DNA of 64,000 bases, taken from contig CADCLV010000002.1 of the NCBI GenBank assembly GCA_902802325.1, positions 1-64,000 on the forward strand. The letters run 5' to 3'. The stretch comes from Oscillospiraceae bacterium (GTDB lineage: Bacteria > Bacillota > Clostridia > Saccharofermentanales > Saccharofermentanaceae). This document shows, piece by piece, positions 24,464 through 33,724 of the stretch. A program made the translations under genes and the position numbers. Below the pieces are notes generated by a model. It did no database searches. It was not told the origin of the DNA and worked only from the letters and a program-made list of their open reading frames with translations. The number at the start of each line of letters is the position of its first letter. The stretch's first letter is position 1.

Positions 24464-26056
24464 ATGGATACGAAACAGTTGATCTTAGATGGAAAAAGTG
24501 TACTGGGTATCGAGTTCGGTTCGACCCGTATTAAGGCTGTTCTGGTAGACGGATCCGGAAACCCGATCTGCTCCGGAAGTAAAGAATGGGAGAACCGTTT
24601 TGAGAACGGGGTCTGGACCTACTCCCAGGAAGATATCTGGAATGGCCTTTCTGACTGCTATTCTGATCTGAAAAAGAATGTAAAAGAACAGTACGGCGTA
24701 ACACTGAAGAGTTTTGCCGCCATCGGTTTTTCCGCCATGATGCATGGTTATCTTCCGTTTAATGAAAAGGATGAACTTCTGGTTCCGTTCCGCACCTGGA
24801 GAAATACCATCACAGAAGAAGCCGCTGATCAGCTGACCGAGATGCTGAATTTCAATATTCCGCAGAGATGGAGCATTTCCCACCTTTATCAGGCGATCCT
24901 GAACGGCGAGGAGCATGTACCGCAGATCCGTCATTTTACGACACTGGCCGGTTATGTGCATTTCCGTCTTTCCGGTAAAAAAGTACTGGGCGTCGGCGAT
25001 GCATCCGGTATGTTCCCGATCGATTCCAAGACCGGCACATATGATGCGGCTATGCTGGAAAAAGTGGAAAAGAAGATCTCTGAGAAGAATTTCCCCTGGA
25101 AGCTTTCGCAGATCCTGCCGGAAGTGCTTTCTGCCGGAGAGAATGCCGGTTCTTTGACAGAAGAAGGCGCCAAGCTTCTCGATAAAGAGGGTGACCTTCT
25201 TTCCGGTATCCCGATGTGCCCGCCGGAAGGTGATGCAGGTACAGGTATGGTTGCAACGAATTCGGTCATGGTGGAGACAGGTAATATTTCTGCAGGTACA
25301 TCCGTATTTGCGATGATCGTTCTTAAGGAGAATATGAAGAATCTTCACAAGGAAATCGATATGGTCACTACTCCGGTCGGAGATCCGGTTGCCATGGTGC
25401 ACTGCAATAACTGCACATCGGAGATCAATGCCTGGGTAAAACTGTTCGATGAGTTCGGAAAACTCATGGGCCAGAATTATGACCGCGGAGCGCTTTTCGA
25501 AAAGCTGTATGGTGTTGCGCTGGAAGGGGATAAAGACTGCGGCGGCCTTGTATCCTATAACTATTTCTCCGGCGAGCCGGTTACCGGTTTTTCGAAGGGA
25601 AGTCCGCTGTTCTTCCGTCAGGCGGAAGATGCCTTTACACTTCCGAACTTTATGAGAATGCATCTGTATTCGGCGCTTGCCGCACTGAAGGTGGGCCTTG
25701 ATATCCTGACTGTGGAAGAGAAAGTAGTCGTCAAGAAAATGTATGGTCATGGCGGTTTCTTTAAAACACCGAAAGCCGGACAGACGATTGCTTCGGCAGC
25801 GATCGGTTCGCCGGTCTGCGTTATGGAAACAGCCGGGGAAGGCGGCGCCTGGGGTATCGCTCTTCTGGCTCTGTATATGGTGGCCAAAAAGAACGGGCAG
25901 AGCCTTGCTGATTATCTCAACGATGAGATCTATGCCGGATCTTCCGGAAGTGAACTTTCCGCAACAGCAGAGGATGTAGCCGGATTTAATGCATTCATGA
26001 AAAAGTATGTAGCCGGTCTTTCTGTGGAAAAGGCGGCTGTCGAACTTATTGACTAA
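24464..26056 (+). CDS. FGGY-family sugar kinase, probable L-ribulokinase
   Basis: Phosphorylates a ketopentose with ATP. Between an arabinofuranosidase and AraD the likely substrate is L-ribulose. The start is ATG 24464 after GGTGAGGTG; an upstream frame overlaps the preceding gene. The 530-residue protein shows the N-terminal phosphate loop [14 protein letters not shown] (about residues 14-27), [12 protein letters not shown] with the sugar-binding Met-His-Gly, and the second-domain loop [12 protein letters not shown]. These match the FGGY superfamily but not the classical AraB length pattern closely, so L-xylulokinase is an alternative. araD follows 13 bases later. Confidence 0.82.
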   Translation: MDTKQLILDGKSVLGIEFGSTRIKAVLVDGSGNPICSGSKEWENRFENGVWTYSQEDIWNGLSDCYSDLKKNVKEQYGVTLKSFAAIGFSAMMHGYLPFNEKDELLVPFRTWRNTITEEAADQLTEMLNFNIPQRWSISHLYQAILNGEEHVPQIRHFTTLAGYVHFRLSGKKVLGVGDASGMFPIDSKTGTYDAAMLEKVEKKISEKNFPWKLSQILPEVLSAGENAGSLTEEGAKLLDKEGDLLSGIPMCPPEGDAGTGMVATNSVMVETGNISAGTSVFAMIVLKENMKNLHKEIDMVTTPVGDPVAMVHCNNCTSEINAWVKLFDEFGKLMGQNYDRGALFEKLYGVALEGDKDCGGLVSYNYFSGEPVTGFSKGSPLFFRQAEDAFTLPNFMRMHLYSALAALKVGLDILTVEEKVVVKKMYGHGGFFKTPKAGQTIASAAIGSPVCVMETAGEGGAWGIALLALYMVAKKNGQSLADYLNDEIYAGSSGSELSATAEDVAGFNAFMKKYVAGLSVEKAAVELID

Positions 26057-26069
26057 GGGGGAATATAGA

Positions 26070-26762
26070 ATGTTAGAAGAACTCAAAAAGCAGGTTTTTG
26101 AAGCCAATATGCTTTTGCCGAAATATGGCCTGGTGACATTTACCTGGGGAAATGTCAGCGCTATTGACCGGGAATCGGGTTTGTTTGTCATTAAGCCCAG
26201 CGGTGTTCCGTATGAGACAATGACTGCTGATGATATGGTGGTAATGGACCTGGAAGGAAACCGGGTGGAAGGAAAGTATAAACCTTCTTCGGACACACCG
26301 ACACACCTGATCCTTTATAAACGTTTCAGAAATATCGGCGGTGTCGTTCATACCCATTCTTCCTATGCCACATCCTGGGCACAAAGCGGAAGAAGCATCC
26401 CTTGCTACGGTACGACCCATGCTGACTATTACTACGGTGCGATCCCCTGTGTCCGCTGCCTGAATAAAGAGGAGATCGAAGCGGATTATGAGACTAACAC
26501 AGGTATCCTGATCGCTGATTCCTTTGAGGAGGAAAAGCTGGATTACGAGGCGGTTCCGGGCGTGCTCTGCAAAAACCACGGCCCATTTACCTGGGGAAAA
26601 GATGCCCACGAGGCCGTGCACAATGCGGTGGTCCTTGAGGAAGTAGCAAAGATGGCCTACAGAACGGAAATAATTAATAAAGAAGTGCTTCCGGCTCCGG
26701 CTGAATTGCAGGACAAACATTATTTTCGAAAACATGGAAAAAATGCTTATTATGGTCAATAA
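26070..26762 (+). CDS. araD: L-ribulose-5-phosphate 4-epimerase
   Basis: Converts L-ribulose 5-phosphate to D-xylulose 5-phosphate, the entry to the pentose phosphate pathway. The start is ATG 26070 after AAGGGGGA. The 230-residue protein belongs to the class II aldolase/AraD family: [22 protein letters not shown] near the N-terminus, the zinc-binding [19 protein letters not shown] segment (about residues 95-113), [10 protein letters not shown] and the later [20 protein letters not shown]. All are standard for AraD. It is the last gene before a new promoter that drives the isomerase. Confidence 0.95.
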   Translation: MLEELKKQVFEANMLLPKYGLVTFTWGNVSAIDRESGLFVIKPSGVPYETMTADDMVVMDLEGNRVEGKYKPSSDTPTHLILYKRFRNIGGVVHTHSSYATSWAQSGRSIPCYGTTHADYYYGAIPCVRCLNKEEIEADYETNTGILIADSFEEEKLDYEAVPGVLCKNHGPFTWGKDAHEAVHNAVVLEEVAKMAYRTEIINKEVLPAPAELQDKHYFRKHGKNAYYGQ

Positions 26763-26765
26763 AAA

Positions 26766-26774
26766 TGCTATAAT
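26766..26774 (+). promoter_or_regulatory. Extended -10 promoter for the isomerase gene
   Basis: TGCTATAAT (26766-26774) lies right after the araD stop. A weak -35 (CTTATT, 26746-26751) falls in the araD end. AAGGAGG before ATG 26804 gives strong translation. Confidence 0.6.
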
Positions 26775-26803
26775 GGAATAACCAATTAAGGAGGATTTAA
26801 GAC

Positions 26804-28285
26804 ATGAACAACATTCCAGAAATCAAATTAGGTATCGTTGCTGTTTCCCGTGACTGTTTCCCGATCGCGCTCTCCGAGAAGAGAAGAAGTGCTATCAAGG
26901 CAGCTTATAAGGGTGAGCTTTATGAGTGCCCGGTAACAGTTGAGAACGAGCTCGATATGCTCAAGGCAGTGGAAGATGTAAAGAAGGCGGAGTGCAATGC
27001 ACTGGTTGTTTTCCTCGGCAACTTCGGTCCTGAAACACCTGAGACACTGATTGCGAAGAATTTTGATGGTCCTTGCATGTTCGTGGCTGCAGCAGAAGGT
27101 GACGGAGACATGGTCAATGGCCGTGGCGATGCTTACTGTGGTATGCTCAACTGCTCATACAACCTCGGTATGAGACATCTTGACGGATATATTCCTGAAT
27201 ATCCTGTCGGCACAGCTGAAGATATCGCTAAGATGATCGCTGATTTCGTACCGATCGCCCGTGCAGTTGTCGGTGTAAAGAACCTCAAGATCATTACTTT
27301 CGGACCTCGTCCGCAGGACTTCTTCGCTTGTAACGCTCCGATCAAGGGCCTCTATGAACTGGGCGTTGAGATCGAAGAGAATTCCGAGCTGGATCTTCTC
27401 GTTTCCTACAAGGAGCATGAGAATGACCCGCGTATCCCGGAAGTTTGCGCTGACATGGCAAAAGAAATGGGTGAAGGCAAGTACTATGCTGATATGAACG
27501 TTCGTATGGCACAGTTCGAGCTGACACTTCTTGACTGGGCTGAGAACCACAAGGGTGCCAGAAAGTATGTTGCTTTCGCTGATAAGTGCTGGCCGGCATT
27601 CCCGTCCCAGTTCGGTTTCGAGCCCTGCTACGTAAACAGCCGTCTGGCTTCCCGTGGCATTCCGGTATCCTGTGAAGTAGATATCTACGGCGCTCTTTCC
27701 GAGTACATCGGTATCTGCATCAGCAATGATGCCATCACTCTTCTTGACATCAACAACTCCGTTCCGCAGTACATCTACGATGAGGATAGAGCTGGTTTCA
27801 AGAACTACAAACTCACAGATACATTCATGGGCTTCCATTGCGGTAACACACCTTCCTGCAAGATGTGCGCAGACCGTGCAATCAAGTATCAGCTGATCCA
27901 GCACAGACTCCTTGAGCCGGCTGGTTCTGATCCGGATTTCACACGTGGTACTCTTGAGGGTGACATCGCTGCTTCTCCGATCACGTTCTATCGTCTGCAG
28001 TGCAACAGCGACGGAGAACTTGTCTCCTACATCGCTGAAGGTGAGATCCTCGACGTTAAGACACGTTCCTTCGGTGGTATCGCTATCTTCGCTATTCCGG
28101 AAATGGCAAGATTCTATCGTCATGTTCTTATCCAGGGTAGATTCCCGCACCACGGTGCTGTTGCTTTCGGTCACTACGGAAAGCTGATGTTCGAGACTTT
28201 TAAGCTCCTCGGCATCTGCCCGTGTAAAATCGGCTACAACAAGCCGGCTGGCGTTCTCTATCCGACAGAGAATCCGTTTGCTTAA
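26804..28285 (+). CDS. L-fucose/L-arabinose isomerase-family protein
   Basis: A 493-residue ketol-isomerase-like protein of the L-fucose/L-arabinose isomerase superfamily. Around it are an arabinofuranosidase, a kinase and AraD but no classical AraA. It probably makes L-ribulose from L-arabinose. Visible landmarks are the N-terminal substrate half (AEGDGDMVNGRGDAYCGM), an acidic metal-binding candidate in SCEVDIYGALSEYI, a His/Cys segment (GFHCGNTPSCKMCADRA) and a C-terminal His-rich end (GRFPHHGAVAFGHYG). It is clearly not the standard AraA sequence. It has its own promoter and unusually uniform codon choice (GCT, AAC, CGT), which suggests high expression. Specificity should be regarded as unproven. 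Confidence 0.75.
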   Translation: MNNIPEIKLGIVAVSRDCFPIALSEKRRSAIKAAYKGELYECPVTVENELDMLKAVEDVKKAECNALVVFLGNFGPETPETLIAKNFDGPCMFVAAAEGDGDMVNGRGDAYCGMLNCSYNLGMRHLDGYIPEYPVGTAEDIAKMIADFVPIARAVVGVKNLKIITFGPRPQDFFACNAPIKGLYELGVEIEENSELDLLVSYKEHENDPRIPEVCADMAKEMGEGKYYADMNVRMAQFELTLLDWAENHKGARKYVAFADKCWPAFPSQFGFEPCYVNSRLASRGIPVSCEVDIYGALSEYIGICISNDAITLLDINNSVPQYIYDEDRAGFKNYKLTDTFMGFHCGNTPSCKMCADRAIKYQLIQHRLLEPAGSDPDFTRGTLEGDIAASPITFYRLQCNSDGELVSYIAEGEILDVKTRSFGGIAIFAIPEMARFYRHVLIQGRFPHHGAVAFGHYGKLMFETFKLLGICPCKIGYNKPAGVLYPTENPFA

Positions 28286-28334
28286 TCTTTCCTGTTCCGG
28301 CTCATATAATGAGCGGTAAAGAATGATTGATCCA

Positions 28335-28368
28335 GACTGCCTTACGTAAAGTAGGGCAGTCCTTTTTT
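28335..28368 (+). terminator. Terminator after the isomerase gene
   Basis: GACTGCC (28335-28341) pairs with GGCAGTC (28355-28361), followed by a six-T run. It separates the arabinose operon from the two-component genes. Confidence 0.85.
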
Positions 28369-28373
28369 ATTTC

Positions 28374-28382
28374 TGTTATAAT
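28374..28382 (+). promoter_or_regulatory. Extended -10 promoter for the two-component operon
   Basis: TGTTATAAT (28374-28382) lies immediately after the terminator T-run, 36 bases before the kinase start. Confidence 0.55.
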
Positions 28383-28417
28383 GGGAAGGCGAGCAAGGCG
28401 GTAGCGGAGGAACCACG

Positions 28418-30187
28418 TTGATCCAGAAAGTATTGACCCGATTTCTGAATAAACTGAAACTGCATAATAAGTTTCTTATTATGTATGTTTTCTGTGTCAT
28501 TATTCCGCTGATCATTACCGACGCTGTTGTTCTCCGTGCTGTATATAAGAAAGAATACGACAGCCGTGTTTACGAAATGGACAAGATCGCCCAGCAGTAC
28601 AGTTCCTATATGTCCGGCGTCTTTTCCTATAACTCCAATCTGGCTCAGGCGATCTGTGATAACCAGGATTTTAATCACTTTCTGGATCGTACCTATAGAA
28701 GCAATTACGATTATTTCGTGAATTATCTGGACTTTATCAATAACTCCTTTTTCCGTACCATCGCCGGCATGCGTTCGGATAAGATCACGATCTATGTAGA
28801 TAACCCTACTGTCGGAGACGGCTTCTATTTTAAACCGATGTCATCTGCGGAAGACAAAGAATGGTACCGCCGTTTCAGTCAGTATGACGTGGATGAGTGC
28901 CTTTTGATCTACTACGACGAGACCGTCAATCTTCGTATCGAAAAACCTCAGAAAATCATCTATATCCGAAAGATGCGTATCTTCGATTCGAAATACGATA
29001 AACTCGTAAAAATCGAGATCGATGCCTCGGATATGCGTAATCAGCTGGTCAATATTTCCTCTGAATACCCCATGTATATCTGTAATGGAAACTATGTGGT
29101 GTTTACCCGAATCGGCGAGGCCGTGAAAACATTTAATGCGGAAAACATGAGAAGCCAGCATACGATGTATACTCACCGGCCTCTTTCTGTTCTGGGAAAT
29201 ACACTGGATATTTATCTTTACAGTGATGAATTATTGATAACGACGGTGCTTCGGAACAATATTGTGATCATTTTAAGCCTGGTCCTGGTGACCGTCATTC
29301 TGCCGGTAATTATCATGAAGATCATCGAGCAGTCACTGGCAAAACGAATCCAGATCTTAGGTGAAGCTTTTAGCGGAAACAAGATGGATAAATTCCTTCC
29401 TATCACGGACGTGGAAGGTAACGATGAGATCACTTCTTTGATGGAAAACTACAACAATATCGTTTCCATCAATAATGAGCTTATTAATACTTTATATAAA
29501 GACAAGCTTCGTGAGCAGGAAAGTGACATTGCCCGAAAGAATGCAGAACTTCTGGCGCTACAGAGCCAGATCAATCCGCATTTCCTTTTTAATGCTCTTG
29601 AAAGTATCCGTATGCACAGTATTCTGAAGGGTGAAGATGAGACTGCGGAGATGGTTGAAAAACTGGCCGTTATGGAACGTCAGAATGTTGAATGGAGCAA
29701 TGATCTGGTTACGGTGAAAAAAGAGACCGAATCGATTGAGGCGTATCTGTATCTGCAGAGCTATCGTTTTGGTGACAGGCTTTCTTTCGATATCGATGTG
29801 GAAGAAGACTGTGAATCCTACCTGATCCCGAAACTGACGCTGGTTACGTTTGTCGAAAATGCCTGTGTTCACGGGATCGAGTCGAAACCTACTGCCGGCT
29901 GGATCTTCGTCCGGGTATATAAAAAAGGCGAGGATCTGGTCATGGAGATCGAAGATACCGGCGGCGGTATGACGGATAAAGAAGTGTCAGCTTTGATCCG
30001 GAGTATCGAACATGTCAGTATCGATAAGATCAAGAACATGAAGCATGTCGGTATCCTCAATGCCTGCCTTCGTATGAAAATGCACACGGATAATATGGTA
30101 AAGTTTTCGATTGAAAGTGAAGTGGGTGTGGGCATGTGTGTCATGATCCGAGTACCGCTTTCCAAACTCAAACAGAGTGAAACATAA
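28418..30187 (+). CDS. YesM/LytS-type sensor histidine kinase
   Basis: A membrane sensor for extracellular sugar or binding-protein signals. Translation appears to start at TTG 28418, with GGAGG (28406-28410) seven bases before; no nearby ATG fits. Transmembrane helices at about residues 18-40 and 275-300 flank a 235-residue external domain. HAMP-like sequence is followed by the His_kinase domain with INPHFLFNALESIRMH (phospho-acceptor H388), then the HATPase region FVENACVHGIE and EDTGGGMTD. The 589-residue length is normal. Its response regulator starts 23 bases after its stop. The pair probably controls the adjacent transporter genes. Confidence 0.93.
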   Translation: MIQKVLTRFLNKLKLHNKFLIMYVFCVIIPLIITDAVVLRAVYKKEYDSRVYEMDKIAQQYSSYMSGVFSYNSNLAQAICDNQDFNHFLDRTYRSNYDYFVNYLDFINNSFFRTIAGMRSDKITIYVDNPTVGDGFYFKPMSSAEDKEWYRRFSQYDVDECLLIYYDETVNLRIEKPQKIIYIRKMRIFDSKYDKLVKIEIDASDMRNQLVNISSEYPMYICNGNYVVFTRIGEAVKTFNAENMRSQHTMYTHRPLSVLGNTLDIYLYSDELLITTVLRNNIVIILSLVLVTVILPVIIMKIIEQSLAKRIQILGEAFSGNKMDKFLPITDVEGNDEITSLMENYNNIVSINNELINTLYKDKLREQESDIARKNAELLALQSQINPHFLFNALESIRMHSILKGEDETAEMVEKLAVMERQNVEWSNDLVTVKKETESIEAYLYLQSYRFGDRLSFDIDVEEDCESYLIPKLTLVTFVENACVHGIESKPTAGWIFVRVYKKGEDLVMEIEDTGGGMTDKEVSALIRSIEHVSIDKIKNMKHVGILNACLRMKMHTDNMVKFSIESEVGVGMCVMIRVPLSKLKQSET

Positions 30188-30210
30188 TTAGTTCATATAG
30201 GAGAATATGT

Positions 30211-31797
30211 ATGCTCAAAGTAATGATCATTGATGATGAACCCTATATTTTGCAGGGACTTCAGATCCTGGTGGATTGGAACAGTGAGGGATTTGAGATC
30301 GATGCGCTGATGACAAACGGAAAAGATGCACTGGATTATCTCAAGACCCATAAAGTGGATCTGATCATTTCCGATATTCAGATGCCGATCATGACCGGAC
30401 TTGATCTTCTGGAAGAGATCAACCGCCAGAAGCTTTCGGATGCTAAGTTTGTCCTTCTGACGGGATATGATGACTTCTCCTATGTGCAGCGGGCTATCCG
30501 GAATAACTGTATGGACTATATATTGAAGCCGGTCGGAAAAGATGACCTTATCGCACTTTTACGTAAAGTGTCGAATCTGAATGAACAGAATGAGATCGTC
30601 CAGCAGAACCAGAAAAAGATGGAGGATGCTTATCTGGCCTCGAATCTGATGGCGATCATTAAGGGAAAATATGATGATACCGATCTGGAGTATGTTAACA
30701 AGCACCTGCAGCTGGCGGGAGGCATCCGCTTTGTGGATATTGAGATCATGACGGATTCGACGAAAGAGGAAGAGGATGATTCGGATCTCCGCGTCCAGCA
30801 AAAGCAGCTTTTCCACGCCTGTAAGGAAATCATGAAGGAGAATGCCAATCATTTTATCTTCGACGTTTCCTATGATAAGGATAATTACGATATCGGAATG
30901 ATCTATTGTGAAAATATGGCAACCAGAAGGGACATGAGCGAGAAGGACTTTTTCCAGATGTTCCTGAAAAAACTGGAAGTGCTTTTCCTGCGGCCGGTAA
31001 GAATTATGTGCGGAAAACTGGTTCCGAATATCGAATCTCTTTCGAAGTCCTACAGTTCTTGTATACGTATTAATAGTATTAAGGGATTCCATAATCAGAA
31101 GAATCTGTATTTCTATGAAGAGGATATCCAGGTCGGTCAGAACGGAATCGTACTTTGCAAATCTCAGCTGGATGAGTGTATTTCTGCGATCCAGTCAAAT
31201 AATAAGGATGCGATCAAGGAGGCGGTGCGCCGTCTTTATGAAGAAATGAATAATTCCGAAAGCAACAACGTGGTGGATCTGAATATCAACTACCTTTTGT
31301 TCCAACTGATCCATCTGGCAACTGAGCAGGACGATAACGTTAACCAGGAAGAAGTAATCGAGTATATTTCCGAACAATCCTTTGAGGACTCCCTGAAACG
31401 AGGCAGCTGCCAGCATATGGAACGCTTTGCTTTGGAATATGGTGATTATCTCATGGGCCTTCGTAAAAATGTGTCCCGCGGGATCCTTTCGGAGATCGAG
31501 GCGGAGATCAGGGATCACTATGCCGAGAATATCAGTCTTAGGAATCTGGGTGAGAAGTTCTTTATCAACAGTTCCTATCTTGGCCAGATCTTCCGGAAAA
31601 AGTATAACCAGTCTTTCAAAGATTACCTGACAAATTACAGAATCCAGGAAGCTGCCAGACAATTGATCTCCTCAGACAAGAAGATCAATCAGATCGCAGC
31701 GGACGTAGGATACCGTGATTGTGACTATTTTATCCGCAAATTTATCGAGCTTAAAGGCTGCACACCGTCAAAATACAGGAAGAGTGCAGGGGAGTAA
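30211..31797 (+). CDS. YesN-type response regulator with AraC DNA-binding domain
   Basis: A 528-residue regulator. The receiver domain (residues about 1-125) has acidic residues DDE at the N-terminus, phospho-acceptor D55 in LIISDIQMP, and the later T and K of LLTGYDD and ILKPVGK. A long helical middle region (about 130-420) leads to a C-terminal AraC double helix-turn-helix (NISLRNLGEKFFINSSYLGQ ... INQIAADVGYRDCDYFIRKF). This is the standard YesN design, activated by the sensor kinase encoded just upstream. Two 13-base direct repeats before the next gene are its obvious candidate sites. Confidence 0.94.
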   Translation: MLKVMIIDDEPYILQGLQILVDWNSEGFEIDALMTNGKDALDYLKTHKVDLIISDIQMPIMTGLDLLEEINRQKLSDAKFVLLTGYDDFSYVQRAIRNNCMDYILKPVGKDDLIALLRKVSNLNEQNEIVQQNQKKMEDAYLASNLMAIIKGKYDDTDLEYVNKHLQLAGGIRFVDIEIMTDSTKEEEDDSDLRVQQKQLFHACKEIMKENANHFIFDVSYDKDNYDIGMIYCENMATRRDMSEKDFFQMFLKKLEVLFLRPVRIMCGKLVPNIESLSKSYSSCIRINSIKGFHNQKNLYFYEEDIQVGQNGIVLCKSQLDECISAIQSNNKDAIKEAVRRLYEEMNNSESNNVVDLNINYLLFQLIHLATEQDDNVNQEEVIEYISEQSFEDSLKRGSCQHMERFALEYGDYLMGLRKNVSRGILSEIEAEIRDHYAENISLRNLGEKFFINSSYLGQIFRKKYNQSFKDYLTNYRIQEAARQLISSDKKINQIAADVGYRDCDYFIRKFIELKGCTPSKYRKSAGE

Positions 31798-31858
31798 ACG
31801 TGCAAACAGCATAAAGCATTTCCTGTTTCGCTCTGGTTTTCTTGTGGATTTTCACCTA

Positions 31859-31921
31859 GAGTTTTTCGGGTAGTCCGTGAGAGTTTTTCGGGTTGTGAGA
31901 AATAGTATTGAAATCTAAAAT
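31859..31921 (+). promoter_or_regulatory. Direct-repeat activator site and promoter of the sugar-binding protein gene
   Basis: GAGTTTTTCGGGT occurs at 31859-31871 and again at 31881-31893, a 22-base period that fits two AraC-type contacts on one DNA face. The second copy touches the -35 TTGTGA (31893-31898), followed by 17 bases and the -10 TAAAAT (31916-31921). This is the layout of a directly activated promoter. Confidence 0.75.
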
Positions 31922-31975
31922 TAAACATGAAATAAGTTGCACAAGCAACAAGTAAATTATTGAGGAGGTTATGTA

Positions 31976-33640
31976 ATGAAATCGAAGAAGATTTTCGCGC
32001 TCACAATGGCTTGCATGATGGGTATTGGTGCATTTGCAGGCTGCGCAAAAAAGAAAGATTCAATTACGAATTTCAAGATGTTCGCTTGTATGCCTGGTAA
32101 GGAAATCAACGACGGCAACCGCATTCAGGAAGAAATTGCCAAGTTGACAGGCGTACGAGTAAAGGAAACATGGCTCACCGGTCAGACTGCTACCGAGGCT
32201 GTTGGTTCCATCGTTGCTTCCGGTGACCTTCCGGACTTCATCGATGGTGGTGACGGTTCCGATGCTCTCTACGAGGCTGGCGTGCTGGTTGCCTGGGACG
32301 ATTATCTTGCTAAGCCGGAATACGCTAACCTGAAGGAAATGTATTCTGACAAAGAGTGGGAAATGTTCCGTAAGGCTGACGGCAAGATCTACTGGGCTAA
32401 CGTTTTCCAGAACACCTATGGTGAGTCCAAGGCTACTGGTCACAACGACGAGGCTTTCTGGATCCAGGTTCGTGTTCTTGAGTGGGCTGGCTATCCGAAG
32501 ATTGAGACTCTGGATGAGTATTTTGATCTTCTCGAGCGTTACTACAACGAGAACAAAGAGAACGCTGACGGCACAAAGATCATTCCTTATACCGCTCTTT
32601 GCGATGACTGGAGATATTTCTGTATTGAGAATGCTCCTGAATTCCTCGACGGTTATCCGAACGATGGTTCCGTTATCGTTAACCTGACTGACTATGACAA
32701 GCCGACAATTGTTGACTACAACACAACTCCTACAGCTAAGAGATATTTCGCTAAGCTGAATGAAGTGTACAACAAGGGCCTCATGGATCCGAACTTCGCT
32801 ATCCAGACATACGACGAGTATATGGCTAAGCTGTCTACCGGTGCTGTTCTTGGTATGTGCGACCAGTGGTGGGATTTCGCCTTCACTGTAAACGATCAGT
32901 TCAAGGCTTCTGGTTTTGATGAACTCGGTTACAACTACATTCCTCTCGGTCTGACGATCGATAAGGGTATGGTTAACCACTGGCACACCTACGGCGATAC
33001 TCTGAACGCCGCTTCTGGTTGCGCTGTTACTACATCCTGTAAGGATCCGGATAAGGCTTTCACATTCCTTAACAGACTTCTGGATCAGGATATGCTGAAC
33101 CTCCGTTTCTGGGGTCAGGAAGGTACTGACTATCTCGTAGACGAGAACGGTCTGTTCTACAGAACTCAGGAAATGAGAGACAACTGGGCTGATGCTACAT
33201 ATCAGGCTAACAACGTTTGTGCTTATTCCTACATGCCTCAGTATGGCGGTACTTCCCGTGACGGTAAGAACGCTATGACACCTGCTGAGCAGACATCCGA
33301 GTTCTTCGCAACTCTGGCTACTCCGCTCGTTAAATGCTTCGAGGCTTATGGTTACACCACATATGGTGATTTCCTTGGTTCTCCGGTTGAGGAGATGGGC
33401 TTCTGGTTCCCGATGTATTCTTACTCCAACAACATGTCCACCAACACAAAGGGTGGTGTTGCATGGATCAAGATGGGTGAGTGCAAGCACGAGTATCTCC
33501 CGAAGGTTGTAATGGCTTCTGACTTTGAGTCTGCTTGGGCTGATTACATGGAGGCTTACGCCGCTTGTAAGCCTGAGGACTTCCTTGCAGAAATGCAGAC
33601 AGAGCTCGATCGTCGTGTCGAGATGGGCAAGTCCGCTTAA
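31976..33640 (+). CDS. CUT1-type sugar-binding lipoprotein
   Basis: The extracellular solute-binding protein of an oligosaccharide ABC importer. The 554-residue precursor starts with a signal peptide ending in AFAGC, a proper lipobox, and TGAGGAGG stands before the ATG. The mature part is a large family-1 type binding protein of the LplA/LipO group. Aromatic-rich stretches ([17 protein letters not shown]) may stack on sugar rings. Two permease genes follow after a stem-loop. Codon choice is highly biased, as expected for an abundant protein. Ligand is inferred as arabinoxylo-oligosaccharide from the surrounding enzymes. A close paralogue lies at 42736-44523. Confidence 0.92.
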   Translation: MKSKKIFALTMACMMGIGAFAGCAKKKDSITNFKMFACMPGKEINDGNRIQEEIAKLTGVRVKETWLTGQTATEAVGSIVASGDLPDFIDGGDGSDALYEAGVLVAWDDYLAKPEYANLKEMYSDKEWEMFRKADGKIYWANVFQNTYGESKATGHNDEAFWIQVRVLEWAGYPKIETLDEYFDLLERYYNENKENADGTKIIPYTALCDDWRYFCIENAPEFLDGYPNDGSVIVNLTDYDKPTIVDYNTTPTAKRYFAKLNEVYNKGLMDPNFAIQTYDEYMAKLSTGAVLGMCDQWWDFAFTVNDQFKASGFDELGYNYIPLGLTIDKGMVNHWHTYGDTLNAASGCAVTTSCKDPDKAFTFLNRLLDQDMLNLRFWGQEGTDYLVDENGLFYRTQEMRDNWADATYQANNVCAYSYMPQYGGTSRDGKNAMTPAEQTSEFFATLATPLVKCFEAYGYTTYGDFLGSPVEEMGFWFPMYSYSNNMSTNTKGGVAWIKMGECKHEYLPKVVMASDFESAWADYMEAYAACKPEDFLAEMQTELDRRVEMGKSA

Positions 33641-33662
33641 TCTAAATGACGTAATTTAGGTG

Positions 33663-33695
33663 GTGGCGACCATGGCGAATAACCGTGGTCGCCAC
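33663..33695 (+). other. Strong stem-loop between binding-protein and permease genes
   Basis: GTGGCGACCA (33663-33672) and TGGTCGCCAC (33686-33695) are perfect inverted repeats; three further pairs extend the stem inward to a seven-base loop. No T-run follows. It is likely an mRNA-stabilising or partial-termination element that keeps binding protein in excess over permeases. Confidence 0.75.
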
Positions 33696-33724
33696 TTCTA
33701 AACTAATGGGGAGGCAAAGTAAGT

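Noticed and set aside
24485-26296. 603-codon open frame on the minus strand opposite the sugar kinase
   Set aside because: It is the shadow of a strongly coding gene on the other strand, with no ribosome site, no recognisable domain and a composition that follows the kinase codons.
27155-28174. 339-codon open frame opposite the isomerase
   Set aside because: Same cause: codon bias of the plus-strand gene leaves few stops on the other strand. No start signals.
32060-33490. 476-codon open frame on the minus strand opposite the binding lipoprotein
   Set aside because: Produced by the extreme codon bias of the real gene; product is low-quality sequence without family features.
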